DNA of 64,000 nucleotides from Pollenia angustigena (Eukaryota; Arthropoda; Insecta; Diptera; Polleniidae). The notes below the pieces were generated by a model that saw nothing but the letters and a program-made list of their open reading frames with translations, was not told the origin of the DNA and searched no databases. The DNA lies in contig OV884056.1 of the NCBI GenBank assembly GCA_930367215.1, forward strand, positions 285,120,067 to 285,184,066. The letters run 5' to 3'. Both the position numbers and the translations under genes were made by a program. Each line of letters opens with the position of its first letter. Within the stretch, counting starts at the first letter, position 1. Shown here one piece after another: positions 11,499 through 23,804 of this stretch.

Positions 11499-11593
11499 CA
11501 TACATACATACATACATACATACATACATACATACATACATACATACATACATACATACATACATACATACATACATACATACATACATACAT
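11499..11593. repeat. (CATA)n microsatellite
   Basis: About 24 uninterrupted CATA tetranucleotides. An open frame through it encodes only a repeated T-Y-I-H string and is not a gene. Confidence 0.95.
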
Positions 11594-11742
11594 TATTATT
11601 TATGTAATCCCCAAGTTACTTTTCATAAAAGTGATAAGATTGATATTTTTACTCTTTGTTCTTTGGCGACTATTGAATAATGATCTGTCCGATTTTAGTC
11701 TGGCAGCATGGAACTTTTTATTTACCTGGTCAATTTTTAAAC

Positions 11743-11814
11743 GGTTCTATGGTGTAATGGTTAGCACTCTGGACTTTGAATCCAGCGATCCGAGTTCAAA
11801 TCTCGGTAGAACCT
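11743..11814 (+). tRNA. tRNA-Gln (anticodon TTG)
   Basis: A 72-nt cloverleaf: acceptor GGTTCTA pairs with TAGAACC, the D-arm includes TAATGGTTAGCA, and the anticodon stem CTGGA/TCCAG encloses the loop CTTTGAA, giving TTG. The T-arm is CCGAG-TTCAAAT-CTCGG. The sequence is identical to the copies at 16177, 19577 and 50119. Only a weak T-run (TTTT about 17 nt downstream) is present. It should read CAA codons. Confidence 0.97.
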
Positions 11815-12504
11815 TGCAGAATATGCAATCTTTTGACCGAACAAAATAAACGCGAAATTATGATTTTTACGGGAACATTTTCTTTTTATTTTAGATTTGA
11901 AAAAAAAAAAAAAAAAAAAAAAAATTATGGCGATTTCTTTTCTGAGAAAAATGTTGCATTAATGTTACATGTTCTATATTTTTGTGTTCGTTTGTACAAA
12001 AAATACAACTGTGGGAAAAATTTTAAAGTTCTTTTGTGAATATGTTGATAAAAAACGTGCAAAACATGTTGCATGTTTTACCCTTACTTTTACTTAAGAT
12101 GTTCATACTACCCTGTTCTACAACTTTGGTACTTACTACTTTCTTTGTACAACAAATGCTTTATGTTGTTTGTCATAACTCATACCGCTCATAATTTTGT
12201 AAATAATTTGTTTTAAAACAAAATATAAAAATATTTACACATTAAAATCAAAAAAAGTCTATTGATGTTAATATTTGTTGCCAACCCGTAATAGCCTGCA
12301 GAAACCGCTTAAATAACTTAAAAAATCGCTCATTAAGAACACTAATGATGAAAGTGTAATAGTTGTAAATAAAAGCACTAATTATGTTCTTTTGAAATTG
12401 CACAACATGTAACAGTTCGAGTGATTATAGGTAACATTAGAAAATGTAACATGTATATACTGTAACATATTTTTCTCAAAAAAGAAATCGCCATTAGTGC
12501 AGTC
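11815..12504. other. AT-rich spacer downstream of tRNA-Gln
   Basis: Includes an A homopolymer at about 11900-11923. No gene, terminal inverted repeat or RNA structure was recognised. Confidence 0.4.
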
Positions 12505-13160
12505 GGTGAAATCTGAGCGTTTGATACCCTACACCACAGTATTTACAGAAAAAAATGTACATACAACCTATTTGCGACCAATGGGCAAATCAAGGGAATT
12601 ATGAAATTAAATGATATTTTCAGACCTTGTGGATAATTTAGCAAGAAATATCACCTTATCTGCTTTTAGGAAGCAAAGGTGAATGCTACCGAACGCGTCA
12701 CATGGTACATTCGGAAGATATGTGTTGTGGATTCAATGGGCAGTCGCGGACAGTCAGCGGTCACAAGGGGAGAGTATTGGATAGTCTTTTGAGCTCCCTC
12801 TAAATTTCGAGTTTGACTATGATCCTTGTGGCGTCGTGGCGAGTTGCGGCGAACAAAAGCATGTCTATAGGCTTTTGCCGGCAGCAGACTCGTACCAGAC
12901 CCGTACCAGACTAGTTTGCTTTCGGCTAATCACCGAGTCATACCTAAATTTATATGATTACCGAAACCACAACAAATCGTGTCCCTTTGTTCCAGCCTGG
13001 AACCATAGAAATCAATATATCAGGATTGGTATTTGTTTGGAAAACTATGGTAAAATATGGACCGATAAAAAAAGTGATTATGAGTCGATCGGTATACTAA
13101 AATGTAGGTGTAGGATCAATATTTTTAGGTGTTACACACATCATAATTTCACATGGCCCT
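12505..13160 (-). repeat. Dispersed repeat family B, inverted copy
   Basis: Starts near the complement of the family's end (GATACCCTACACCAC at about 12524) and ends with complemented left-end sequence around 13100-13140 (GGTGTAGGATCAATATT, then GTTACACACATC). A stretch near 12660-12850 is less AT-rich and looks like unrelated inserted sequence. The borders are approximate. Confidence 0.45.
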
Positions 13161-13707
13161 CACATACCCATAAACCATCTTCTTATGCTGGGACCTGATT
13201 CTGGTATTCGTGATCGAGTATTTTCTCAATTCGAAAGCAATTTAATATCTAATTATTTCATTCAATACAGAACCAATCGGAATTATTTTTTTTTTTTTTT
13301 TTGGTTGTTAAGCATCAATTTGAATTTCATAATACTGAATAAAATAATTTCGATTCGTTCAGTATCGACTGAAAGAATTAGAAATAAAATTGCTTTCGAA
13401 TCAAGAAAGTACTCGATCACTACTGCCCTGGTATTAAGATTAAATTTGGTACAAACTTATTTTAATGCAATCTAAATCGTTCTTTAAAGCCTTATTTGAA
13501 CGGCTTCATATTTGGCCATAGCTCCCACACAAATACTATTCCCGGAAATTGAAATTAAGTCTAATTATTAGGTCTGAACATACCTTTAGGATTACTTATA
13601 TCTCAGACTTTTTCCGTTCCCAGAATAGTTTATATAAAGATTTTCTTTTGTTCGGAAGATTTCGCAGGAATTTATCGTAATAGACTTTAAGTATCACTGA
13701 TAATTTT

Positions 13708-14269
13708 TATGCCCACACCAAAATAGTGGAGAGGGTATTATGCATGTGCTGATGTGTGTAACGCCTTAAAATATTGGTCTTAGACCCAGAATCACTTTCT
13801 GAGTCGAACTAATGATGTCCGTCCGGATGGCTGGGTGGCTGTCCATGTAACCTTGTGCGCAAAGTACAGGTCGCAATTTTGGAGATAATTTAATAAAATT
13901 AAGGACATCTTATTGGCACAAGGACCAAGCCTATTAGAAATGGGCCAAATGGTAGGACCACGAGGGAAGATAGGGGGAAATTTATTCCTCTCAGAAACTA
14001 TCAACCCGATTTTTAATGAAATTTAAAACATAGATAGAACCATATCTTTATGGACACATAAGCTATACAGTTTTTCAAAGATAGGACCACAAGAGGAGGT
14101 AGGGGGCAATATCTGCCTCTCACAAACTTTCAAACCGATTTTAATGAAGTTTATACACATAGATAAATCCATATTCATATGGACATATAAGCATGATTTA
14201 TTTTTTGAAACTGTGGTGTAGGGTATCATATGGTCGGGCTTGACCGACTATACTTTCTTACTTGTTTTT
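13708..14269 (+). repeat. Dispersed repeat family B, copy
   Basis: Typical structure: a start near CACACCAAAATAGTGGAGAG, internal TCCGTCCGGATGGCTG and CTTGTGCGCAAAGTACAG blocks, an internal near-duplication (about 13930-14030 against 14070-14170), and the end GACTATACTTTCTTACTTG. Another copy lies at 39606-40170, with fragments at about 4555-4760. No protein is encoded. Confidence 0.65.
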
Positions 14270-16176
14270 AAGTAAAAATATTTACTGGTGCCAATTTCCA
14301 CAATTTCTGAAGAGTTTATAAAATTTATTACGAACAAAAGATTCTCTAATTTTGTTTAATTGAAATTGTCATTTATTTCGAATCTGATTCAGTGTCAATA
14401 AACCGTTGAACTTAAATAACCATACTAAATGTAAGTGACTCATGCTGTATGGAATGTAAAAAGAGTTTACTTGTACATGACCAATTGTACACATCTGTAA
14501 ATGTTCTAATTGACACAATGATCAAATACACAAATACTCATTATTATTACAATATTATAAAGATTCACTTTAAGTGGTTTGACGGATGCATTCGTATGTA
14601 TTCAAAATATTTTTTTTACTTGTTAACAAAAATCATTTTTATATTAAAATCCCTTTCTATTTTGTTCGAAATGTTTTTACATTTACAACAAATTTATTAA
14701 AAAAATCGAGCCTTTACTTCTATGTCCAAAGCTTAATTTATTCAATGATAAGTATTCGACTGAGTTCGAAAAAAACTGTACACTAACGTAGTGTATTTTT
14801 TTATATCCAAGCTAAGGTACACAACAATTAACGCGTCGATCTTGTTTGAACTGACACGTTATGTATTTTTTAGTGAACACGTACGTACACTAACAAATGT
14901 ACGTGTTATGCTGGCCGTACGTTTCCTGCATTTAGGGTTTTTCATGAATTATATTGCATGTGAAAAAGGTCGAATGAAAATACACATCGCGTATGGTAAA
15001 AGAACATTATACGAACGCTTACAAAAGATCGGTACGCTATCTTAGCATTTTTGTACGTCAGCTCACATCGTTGTGTACCGTATCTTGTTTGTGTAAAAAT
15101 TCAAAAAAGACAAAAATTTCTGTTTTTAATTATGTGTACTGTTCAAGTCAAAATTCGTTACGGTACAATTACGTGTTGTACCGTAGGGTTTTTATTAAAT
15201 GTGGTGTTGAGTTAAGCAAATAAAATTTTTGTGAATTTGAGTCTGCAAATTTCAGTATTTCCAAATATTGGTTTAGTTTTCAATGTCTTGCAACAAGGAA
15301 AGAAATTTACAGCTGATTGATAATTGGTTCAATGAGTGTCAGCTGTCGGTTAACAATTAAGTTTTGCATACGCCGGGTAAATATAAACTATTGCTTTTAA
15401 GTGTTCCATATAAACAAAACAGTAGGAAGTGGTGGCTTGCTTTAAAAATATACTAGTTGGCAAATACTACGCTGCCAGACCATTTGCCCAAAATTGTGAA
15501 TACGGCTTTTATGTTTAAAGTTCATACGCAAATAAACTTTTATTGAATTTTTATTTTAATTACAAAACAAATACGTTAGTATGTACATATCGTCACCTTA
15601 ACCTCAAACAGACGTCACTACACAATAGTTCGTAATTGAGTTTTTGATTAATTATGCTTCGTTTTATCAAACTACAGATTCACGCAAATTGTTAGACTTG
15701 TGCGATTAAAGATGTTGCTTTCTACAGTATGCTTTTCAATCACTTTCATGATTTACTTAAATTCTGCTATTCTATATCTTTAAACTGTATAAAATTTACG
15801 TAGTAATCTAAACATGTGAACAACAAATAATGCTGATGTATGTCGTCTCGTTAATTTAATTTGCTTGAATTATCTTTTATGTGTCTGCTTAAAAGTACTT
15901 TCGTGTTTTTAACGTTTGTAACAATTTAATTTCTTAAAAAAGTTTCCAGATGTTACATGCTGATATTGCCAGTATGTATTAGATCTTCGTTTTATATGTA
16001 TGTCAGCATACATTTTCGCAAATGCTAATGCAACTTGCAAAAATTAGCGAATGGTTAGCAAATGCGAAAATTTTTCTGCAACTTCGAAGAAATATAAAAT
16101 TTCTTATACATTTTTAAATGTTTTTAAATTAATTTACAGTTTACACTAAAAAAAACTACCAATAAAAAACTCGCGA
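14270..16176. other. Intergenic, repeat remnants, no gene recognised
   Basis: Segment 14763-15200 contains words shared with 8553-8770 and many GTAC-containing repeats (ACGTACGTACACT, CCGTACG), probably an eroded transposon. The open frames here have no recognisable domains. Nothing else was identified. Confidence 0.4.
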
Positions 16177-16248
16177 AGGTTCTACCGAGATTTGAACTCG
16201 GATCGCTGGATTCAAAGTCCAGAGTGCTAACCATTACACCATAGAACC
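16177..16248 (-). tRNA. tRNA-Gln (anticodon TTG)
   Basis: The reverse complement is identical to the tRNA-Gln at 11743-11814, with complete stems and the CTTTGAA anticodon loop. Downstream on the minus strand a run of six T (about 16165-16170) is a good Pol III terminator. Confidence 0.97.
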
Positions 16249-16839
16249 TGTTGGCTGACCAATGCCCAAGTTATTACTTTAATATAAAGGTACTTTAAGA
16301 AGGGGAAATTTTACAGAAAATTTATTTTCAAGGTTGTGAAAATAATTGAAGGTTGTGCGATAAATTAAATTTTTTAATTAATTAAATAAATTAGGGCAGC
16401 CAAAAAAAATCGTTTCTTAAAATCTTTTTTCGAATTTTATTAAAAAAAACCAAACAGACACAGAACAATTTTAGTTCGTTGGAAACTATTTTATTCTTAA
16501 GTAGTCCTTGGAATAAAATCGTTTTCTGAATAATTTTGAATTTTTGTTTTATTTAAATTGATTTGAACGTAGATTTCCTCTACATGATCAAATAAAATGT
16601 AAGTATGTTTTACATAAAAAATTAAATCTATCTCGTTAACAAAAAGTTTTATTTTTTCAAAGTAAACAGAATTTTTATTAACATTTTTTCCGAGAATGTA
16701 GTACAAGGTATACAAATAAAAATTAAAAAAATCAAAATTTTATTTCGGCGATTTTTTTCTTTAATTTTAATATCCGTTTTTGTTTTTGATAATGCACGCA
16801 GCTTGAGTTTTGCTAAATGATTTCCTTGCTAACACGCGA

Positions 16840-17445
16840 ATCCTAAAGGCCCAATTTTAATATGCTTAAGCTGCAAATGCATGTAAATTTGACGTCGCCC
16901 CAAAGAAAAAAGTCTAGAGGCGTTAAATCGCAAGAGCTAGGTGGCCAATTGGCTGGTCCATTTCTTGAGGTAACACGTTTACCAAACTTACTCTTCAATA
17001 AATCGATTGTAGTGTGCTGTGTGGTTTGTGGCACAGTCCTGTTGAAACCACATGTCTTCCAAGTCCATGTTTTCCAATTATGTCCAAAAATAATCGGTAA
17101 TCATGGCTTCAATTCTTCAGTCAGCAAAATTCGCCATAAAGTGATCTTGGCGATGCCCAGTTCTTAAGAACACCGCTGAATCGACTGATGTGGATCGTTT
17201 GCTACGGACGCTTGAACGGCAGCGATATTTTCGTCACTTCGACCAACTGGCACGGCAGCATCACAAAATGAATATGTAGACTCAACTTTTTGCAATAATC
17301 TTGTTATTGCTTGTCTACTAGAGCGAGATTACCGACCAAAAATTGGAGTTAACGCTCTTAAAGTTGCGGTCACTGACTCCAAATTTCAATAGTTCATTTT
17401 TAAAATTTGCATACGTTGTTCGTTCGTGTACTTAACCATGATTTA
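16840..17445 (-). pseudogene. mariner-type transposase fossil
   Basis: Minus-strand frames resemble an MLE transposase. The start is MVKYTNEQRMQILKMNY, and the linker has ENIAAV...DPHQSIQRCS and LGIAKITLWRIL. After an internal deletion come WKTWTW...TTQHTTIDLL and NWPPSSCDLTPLDFFLWG, the conserved C-terminal signature. Frame changes and stop codons (for example after KMNY and before LPII) make it non-functional. About half the catalytic domain is missing. A family-1 MITE fragment abuts the 3' end near 16845-16890. Confidence 0.85.
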
Positions 17446-18273
17446 AATATTGAGTTTACTAAAAAAAAAGAAAAGTAACAGTTGATCAGTGAAATAGTGA
17501 AATAGTGCGTTCACAAATTAAATTCAAAGTTGTCAAGTGCCTATTGGAAAACCCGATAAATGTGTGCTTTTTTACTACATGCATTCCTGTTCGCTTTTAG
17601 AGAATCTCACTTTATACAAACACCACGGATGGAAATCATGGTACAATTGTACTTTTTTTTTTTTTTGCTACATTTTTAACCTTGTTAGTACCGTGGTACA
17701 ACCGCGGCTTACTTGGTGCAATTTAGAAATCATAACGTTTTGCTAGATGCCAATTTTAATTCTGTTTTGTTCTCTTTTTTGCCCATTCATCTTATTTTTA
17801 ATGGTTTTATAACTTTAAATGGATTTGTTCTAACTTTTTTAATAGGTATTTTTGTTACCTTCGTTAGCACTTGTTGCCAACCTTGCGTTTATTATAGTTT
17901 TACGTGGTGTAAAAGGCTAAGGCCCATTTTCAAAACTTAGCGCTAGCGAAAGGTAAAGCTTTATTGGCCATATAAAAAGAGTTCAATTACTATAATTTTA
18001 CTTCAACCTACAGGGTAGGATGAACCTTCCTTTAACTTATCGATCTGCAATTCGCCTCTAAAATGTCTTCAAAACCCAGAGGCAATAACAACAAATAATA
18101 AAAAAAAAAAAAATCTCTTTAGGTTAAAGTAAAGTTGTAATAATGGAGCACTTGTTATATGGCCGATAACCTTAAGGTATCGGTAAGTTGTGAAAACGGG
18201 CCTCAGATTACTAAATTCTTGAAGCACTAGTAACTTCTTTAAATTAACATAAAAATTATCTATAACCCCGGGT
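17446..18273. other. Intergenic, no gene recognised
   Basis: AT-rich with T-runs. The first 100 bp probably include the 5' flank of the mariner fossil. No further structure is supported. Confidence 0.4.
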
Positions 18274-19000
18274 CTCCACGTAGCAATATTTATTGCGGCA
18301 AACGTCAAATTTGATTGCTCCATAAAATTTGCGACGTATAGACCGCATATTGCTATGAGTGGCAATCCATTGCGCAATGATTGCTCTTCTTATTGCTTGA
18401 GCAATTATTGCTTAGCAATCTGCTGTCAAATCAGTTGTAATTTATCTGACATTTCATTTCTCTGTGCGGTTGTTTATTTGTTAGTGTGTTTATTTATTAA
18501 AAAAGCAATTAAGAAAAAGCCGCCAAGTGAAAAAATACTTCAACAAAATACAGAAAAAGTGTTTATATATTATATTTTTAAATAAACGTCAATATTAACA
18601 AAAACAAACGACACATTTGTTTTTTTTTTTTTTTTTTTTTGTATATTTTTATTTTTTCAATAGAACAATACAAGTTTTAGGCTTTTTTTCATACGCAAGT
18701 AAACAAAAAAGTAATACAAAACACAGCTACGACAATTACAATTAATTATTTTATTTTATTAATTTAATTTATTGATTTAAAAAGAAAATTTAACAATCAC
18801 TTCAAAACACAACATGAAACATTTGTTATAAATAAAGGCACAAAACTTTATACAACTACTTGCGGTGAAAATTGCAAATTTATGGCAAAGCAATAACAAG
18901 TGTTCTCCAGCAATATAATCAGCAATTATTGCTCCATTGTTCTGTCATTGTTCTGCCGACGTTATTGCTTGTACTTAGCAATAAAAATTGCTACGTGGAG
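18274..19000. mobile_element. TIR element with GCAAT-rich ends
   Basis: Inverted termini CTCCACGTAGCAATATTTAT (18274) and its near complement ending CTACGTGGAG (19000). Both subterminal regions repeat ATTGCT/AGCAAT words many times. Flanks do not give a clear target duplication. Short open frames inside lack domains, so it appears nonautonomous. Confidence 0.7.
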
Positions 19001-19379
19001 TTGCAGCGTAATGCAGGTCAAGTAAGCAATTAAAGCCGTATGAGTTGCCATTTCGGGAATTTGATAAATATTTTGTAAATAACCTTAAGGTACATACATA
19101 TGTAATATTTATTATTTTTTGGTGTATTTTTTATGCACTTCTTAATTTGTGCACCCATTTTTGTTAAGCTTGTCCTAAAAAGTACATTTTGTTTTCATAG
19201 TTGGTACAAAACTATAAAAGCCATTTTCATCCCTGAAACCCACGTATTACATATGGATAAAGCAAAGCTGTAAGAATAAAGAAAACAGTGTTGTAATTTT
19301 GTAAAGTAGGAACATCGAAGCAGGCAAATGCACTCTCGGCAGCTCGGTTATAGGGAAATTAAATCAGCATCTGGTTATG

Positions 19380-19658
19380 GGATTTTTTGGGACTGAAAAA
19401 GTGTCTGTTGTGACTGTAAATGTATGAAGAAGTTTAATGAAAAGTTAAAAAAACACGAAATTTTTGATAACGAAATTTTCAAAAATCATTAAAAAAAATT
19501 TTTAATATAATTTTTAGAACCTGGATTTTTTTTATATTTATTTAATATAGGGTTAATCTATCGCGAGACGTCAGGTGGTTCTATGGTGTAATGGTTAGCA
19601 CTCTGGACTTTGAATCCAGCGATCCGAGTTCAAATCTCGGTAGAACCTGCGGATGGTG
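19380..19658. repeat. Segmental duplication, copy A (contains intact tRNA-Gln)
   Basis: Sequence from GGATTTTTTGG through GTGTCTGTTGTGACTGTAAA and the tRNA to TGCGGATG is repeated at 23496-23736 with a few substitutions. The copy moved about 200 bp of tRNA 5' flank together with the tRNA, so it was a DNA-level duplication and not a retroposed tRNA. Confidence 0.8.
19577..19648 (+). tRNA. tRNA-Gln (anticodon TTG)
   Basis: Identical to the other intact tRNA-Gln copies in the window, with 72 nt and all stems intact. TTTTT about 25 nt downstream can serve as terminator. It is the parent, or the better preserved twin, of the broken copy at 23665-23727. Confidence 0.97.
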
Positions 19659-20880
19659 CCAAAATCTCCGGCTTTTTGTTTAATCGGCTTCTTAAGTAAT
19701 AAATTAAACAAGAAAAAATTTGTCGGTCAAGACCGCGCCACAATATTCAAAAGCAATGTTTGCGAGTTTAGTAATCGCATTAAGGACCCATGGGCGGCGC
19801 AATAATGGATCCAACCCGCCTGAAGAAAATTATGTTATGAGGCTAAGATTTCTTGTACAAAGTTTCTTGTGCCAAATATTACTTAGATATCCTCCACTAT
19901 ATGATATTTTAGGATGGGGGCTTTTATTGGACCTACGGTTAATTATGAATCCACCTCCACGAAATTTGACAGTGGGATCTCTGCATCCGTATTCCGAAAT
20001 TCGCTTAAGCTAAAGCTATAAAGTTTACTTAGCGATTTTTGGCTACGAATGCAATTCTGTAACGTGCATTGCTAAATTTGGCAATGCCATAAACATCTAA
20101 TGTCATCGCTAAAATTTTAAGTTTTTGTATTCTCTGAGGCATTATATCAATCGAGATAAAGCTTTAGCGAAGAGAATTGCAGAATACGGCTGCAGCTGGT
20201 CTTATAAAACAGTGACAGGACAAATTCTATTACAATAATTGCCTGTTCATTGATTTCCAACGAAGACTTCGAAGACAATATTTTATGATTTGTTTTGGGT
20301 AAGTAAATTAATTCTGCCTTACATCTAATCTTAGCTTCCACATTTTACAGAATAAAAATAGCTAATAAATAAGACTTTTTTATGGCTTTACAAAAAGAAA
20401 AATTGCTAACTTGGAAGCCACACGATCAAGTTTTGCCTTTTAATTCCTTTCAATTTGCAATACACTTCCGCGTTTTTACTAACACAGTCACACTTTAAAA
20501 TTGACCACGAGATTGCTTTTAATTTTAACATTCCATTTCGTCGGCTTATGGCCATTTTCTCAATCTATCGACAAACTGTCTGTTACTTAATGTCAACATA
20601 AATTTATTGGACCGATAAACTGTCCGTTAACGATTTTGGGTTTCTCAATATACCGACAAAAATACAAAGTTTTCAGCTGGCAATGCCACTCAAAATACAT
20701 GTAAAAGTTGGGAGTCAGCTGATTGAATTTATCTGTACGGCAAATAAAAGGAAAATAAATAATTGGCAGATGAGTGCCGGTTAGCTTTGTGATAAAATCG
20801 AAGCAAATGAGACATTGAGAAAACCAAATTTATTTAATGTGCCGTTTTTCGTTTGGAAAAAAGATAATCGCCTAATGAGA
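19659..20880. other. Intergenic, weak inverted repeats, no gene
   Basis: Scattered inverted words (for example ATTGCATTCG/CGAATGCAAT-like near 20045 and TTTTCTCAAT near 20554, with its complement near 20814) suggest decayed MITEs. I could not define borders, and no coding region is convincing. Confidence 0.35.
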
Positions 20881-21136
20881 AAATCGTCGGCTTAGAGTGT
20901 AAACCTGCTAACTCCCTTTTAACAAATTTTACAGGAGAGAAAAAAACTTTTTATTTTTCCTATTTGCTGCTTGAGAGGAAAACCAAAAATATTGTTGATT
21001 TGACACACTTCAGGAATCAAATTGAAGAAAAACAAAAACTGGTCGACGAGGTATATCTTTCTTTACCATACGGCACTAAAAACTCAATTTATTTAAAAAG
21101 TGGTTTTAGCAGGTTTACACTCTAAGCCGACGATTT
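20881..21136. repeat. Foldback repeat with 31-bp arms
   Basis: Arms at 20881-20911 and 21106-21136 are exact reverse complements; the left arm begins AAATCGTCGGCTTAGAGTGT. The interior of about 195 bp is noncoding. Probably a foldback MITE. Confidence 0.75.
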
Positions 21137-21963
21137 GTTTGACAATTTAACTTTCAATTTAACAGCTGATTACAAGTTAAGTGAGCAAATTTTTCGTTTG
21201 TATTTATAAACTGTTTTCTTGATGACATCTTGAAAGAAAATTGCTTAAAAATTTTGTGAATCCAACGTCACAGCTTTCAATTTATGTAAATTTGGGCAAA
21301 CAGTATATCAAGACAATTATGATAGTGTGGCTGTAGGGTAAATCTTGCTAATAAGTTACTTCATTGGCAACACTGCCAAACATCTTCTAACGTAGAACTA
21401 TTTAAAAAAGTAAATTTTTTAATGTTATCGTAAAATTTCAATATTTTTAATAAAACTCGGCATTAATTGCATGGCCTAAATGCGGTCTAAATCAAAAATT
21501 TTTAAGACCTGTTGGAACATTTTGTCCCATTTGTTTCCCCGGATCGATTTTATTTGCTTTATTTGGCGCCCTATGCTCCAGTGGGAGTTAAAGGAACATA
21601 CATATGGGCATTTCCATTTTGACGTGCCGGGATATTTGTACCAAAAAATTGTAAAAAATTAAAATGAAGAAGTCAAATTTGTAAAAAGAGTTTTTAAATA
21701 TACAAAGTAATGAGGTAGCACTATATTTAGAAAAAAAAATTACAGCAAACGACGCTTAGTATTTGAAGATATAAGCAAAAATATGCGCTGGCGTGACGTT
21801 AAAAAAACGGAAGTGGATTTTGACTTGCATTATAAAACTGAATAAGGCTGCAAATCGAGCAAGACGTTTTGTATAAAAACTTTTTTAGTATGATTTGAAC
21901 TTATATAGATTTATTTTTCAAGTTATCTTATTTAAAAATCTCTGCTCGTTTAAAAGTACATAA

Positions 21964-22195
21964 GGGCATTTTCAGCGAAAAGTCTCCTTTTTTTAATGTA
22001 ACGCCAGAATGCAAATAAGGTTGTATTTTAGGACCATGTTGTTCAACCGTTATCCCTTTTATTACTAAATGTAGAGCTAGTTGCGCTTTACACCAACATA
22101 TAAAAAAGTAAACTTTACATATAAAATTTTTTGAGAAACAATTGAAATTATTTCTGGCGTTACGTTACGAAAAGTAGACTTTTCGCTGGAACTGC

Positions 22196-22197
<2 letters not shown>
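21964..22197. mobile_element. MITE family 3, copy 1
   Basis: Ends start GGGCATTTTCAGCGAAAAGT and close with AAAAGTAGACTTTTCGCTGG...TGCCC, forming inverted repeats of about 45 bp that include GTAACGCCAG. A longer relative is at 51645-52351 inside the aminopeptidase gene. The right end directly abuts an AT microsatellite. Confidence 0.75.

Positions 22198-22272
<75 letters not shown>
22198..22272. repeat. (AT)n microsatellite
   Basis: An uninterrupted AT dinucleotide tract of about 75 bp, starting at the right end of a MITE. Such tracts often expand from MITE termini or TA targets. The open frame across it is an artefact. Confidence 0.95.
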
Positions 22273-22275
<3 letters not shown>

Positions 22276-22465
22276 CTATTTTGTATAAATAATGGGTTTA
22301 ACGTTTTCACTTATTAATCGCTTATCAATCTATATAAACTTTTTAGTTTTTATATTTAATAATCGGAAAAATGTTCACGAATTTTTCGATCGTCATAGAA
22401 AAACAGGCTGTTATTAAAACGATTTTTGTTTTAATTAAATGAAATCTAAGAAAAAAAAACACATT

Positions 22466-22538
22466 CGCCCAACGTGGGGCTCGAACCCACGACCCTGAGA
22501 TTAAGAGTCTCATGCTCTACCGACTGAGCTAGCCGGGC
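22466..22538 (-). tRNA. tRNA-Lys (anticodon CTT)
   Basis: Minus-strand 73-nt tRNA. The acceptor GCCCGGC pairs with GTTGGGC through two G-U pairs, the D-arm is TAGCTCAGTCGGTAGAGCA, the anticodon loop is CTCTTAA, and the T-arm is GTGGG-TTCGAGC-CCCAC. Identical to the copies at 29740 and 52451. A long T-run follows within about 10 nt. Confidence 0.97.
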
Positions 22539-22665
22539 AGTTAGGACCACAATTCTTATACCACCACTCAATCCTTTAAAGTTTTAGATCATAAGCATAT
22601 CTTATTTTTAAATAACTAAAACATAAAAAATTATTAGTAAATTATTATTAGTAAAAAATTAAAGT

Positions 22666-22837
22666 CCCTACAAGAAATGAATGAGCGAGTTGTCACATTT
22701 TTCATTTCGGTGTTCAGAAAATGATAAAAAGGAATGACCGAATGTGACCGAAAACTTTATTTCGGTCATTTCTTTCTATCATTTTCTTAACACCAAAATG
22801 AAAAATGTGACTACTCGCTCATTCATTTCTTGTAGGG
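22666..22837. repeat. Foldback MITE
   Basis: Arms of about 50 bp starting CCCTACAAGAAATGAATGAG are mirrored at the right end (CATTCATTTCTTGTAGGG). Almost the whole 172 bp is one imperfect hairpin. Noncoding. Confidence 0.8.
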
Positions 22838-23495
22838 GTGATTCTTCTTAATAAAGAATCAGTGTTACCAGCAGCAAAATTTAAAATTACACTTGCGATC
22901 AAGCAATATTACCCGAAAAACGTTAAAAATATTAAATAAAAAATTGAAAATAATGAGTTCTACTTCAAGATTTGTTGCATATGTATATGTATCTAAGGAA
23001 GGTTCGCCGTTGCAGTTTTGTATACTTTGTTTAGCAATTAAAATTTCTTTAATGGTTTCCGGTGACAGTCTGTTTCTCAAAGGAGTTTACAAATTTTAAG
23101 GGCTCTTAATATTATCTCAACTAAAGCGTTTTTGTAATATAAGAAACTTATCTTTACCCAGACTTTTTTTCAGTTTGAAAAGCTTTTCAACAAACTTCGG
23201 GCCCTAAATCATTCACCGTGGCCGGAAAAGTTATTAAAAGCATGTTCTTTTAAGATTTTGTTATAGAGAAATATTTAGATTTTACTAACTTTATATGTAA
23301 ATTCTCCCAAAAAATCGTTCACTAACACGAACAAGCAGACTGCAAAGTTGTACAAACGTAACTTCTTATTTGTGAGAATGTTTTATTGTTTGTTTTGTTG
23401 TCTTTCATATTTTATCTTCCTTAAAAGAGGTGATATTTGATAAAAAATTTTCCAAAAAAATTTTTTACATGGTCTGTTGTTTTGGGCTCATCAAA

Positions 23496-23736
23496 GGATT
23501 TTTTGGAGCTGAAATAAGTGTCTGTTGTGACTGTAAATGTATGAAGAAGTTTAATGAAAAGTTAAAAAACATGAAATATTGATAACGACTTTTTCAAAAA
23601 TCATTAAAAAAATTTTTTAATAAAATTTTTAGAACCTGGATTTTTAATACTTAGTTAATATAGAGTGTAATGGTTAGCACTCTGGACTTTGAATCCAGCG
23701 ATCCGAGTTCAAATTTCGGTAGAACCTGCGGATGAT
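23496..23736. repeat. Segmental duplication, copy B (broken tRNA-Gln)
   Basis: Repeats 19380-19658 but lacks about 35 bp spanning the tRNA 5' boundary. Homology runs through GTGTCTGTTGTGACTGTAAA and AGAACCTGGATTTT and ends just after the tRNA at GCGGATG. Extra point differences show it is not very recent. Confidence 0.8.
23665..23727 (+). pseudogene. tRNA-Gln pseudogene, 5' acceptor arm deleted
   Basis: Starts at GTGTAATGG, so the first nine tRNA bases (the 5' acceptor strand) are missing, while D, anticodon and T arms are present. The T stem has C to T in CTCGG. The A and B boxes are mostly retained, so it could still bind TFIIIC, but it cannot form a mature tRNA. Confidence 0.93.
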
Positions 23737-23804
23737 GTATGTATTCTAAGGATGAGTTCGAAGAGATAAATGTTATTCGGATTAACGGTGTAAATTTTTA
23801 TTTT

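Noticed and set aside
11397..11849. 150-codon open frame across the CATA repeat
   Set aside because: The peptide is a tetranucleotide translation (Y-I-H-T repeats) and runs on through a tRNA gene.
16843..17034. Small intact gene with the LTPLDFFLWG peptide
   Set aside because: It is the end of a frame-broken mariner transposase.
22077..22310. Open frame rich in Y-I-Y-I
   Set aside because: Translation of an AT microsatellite.
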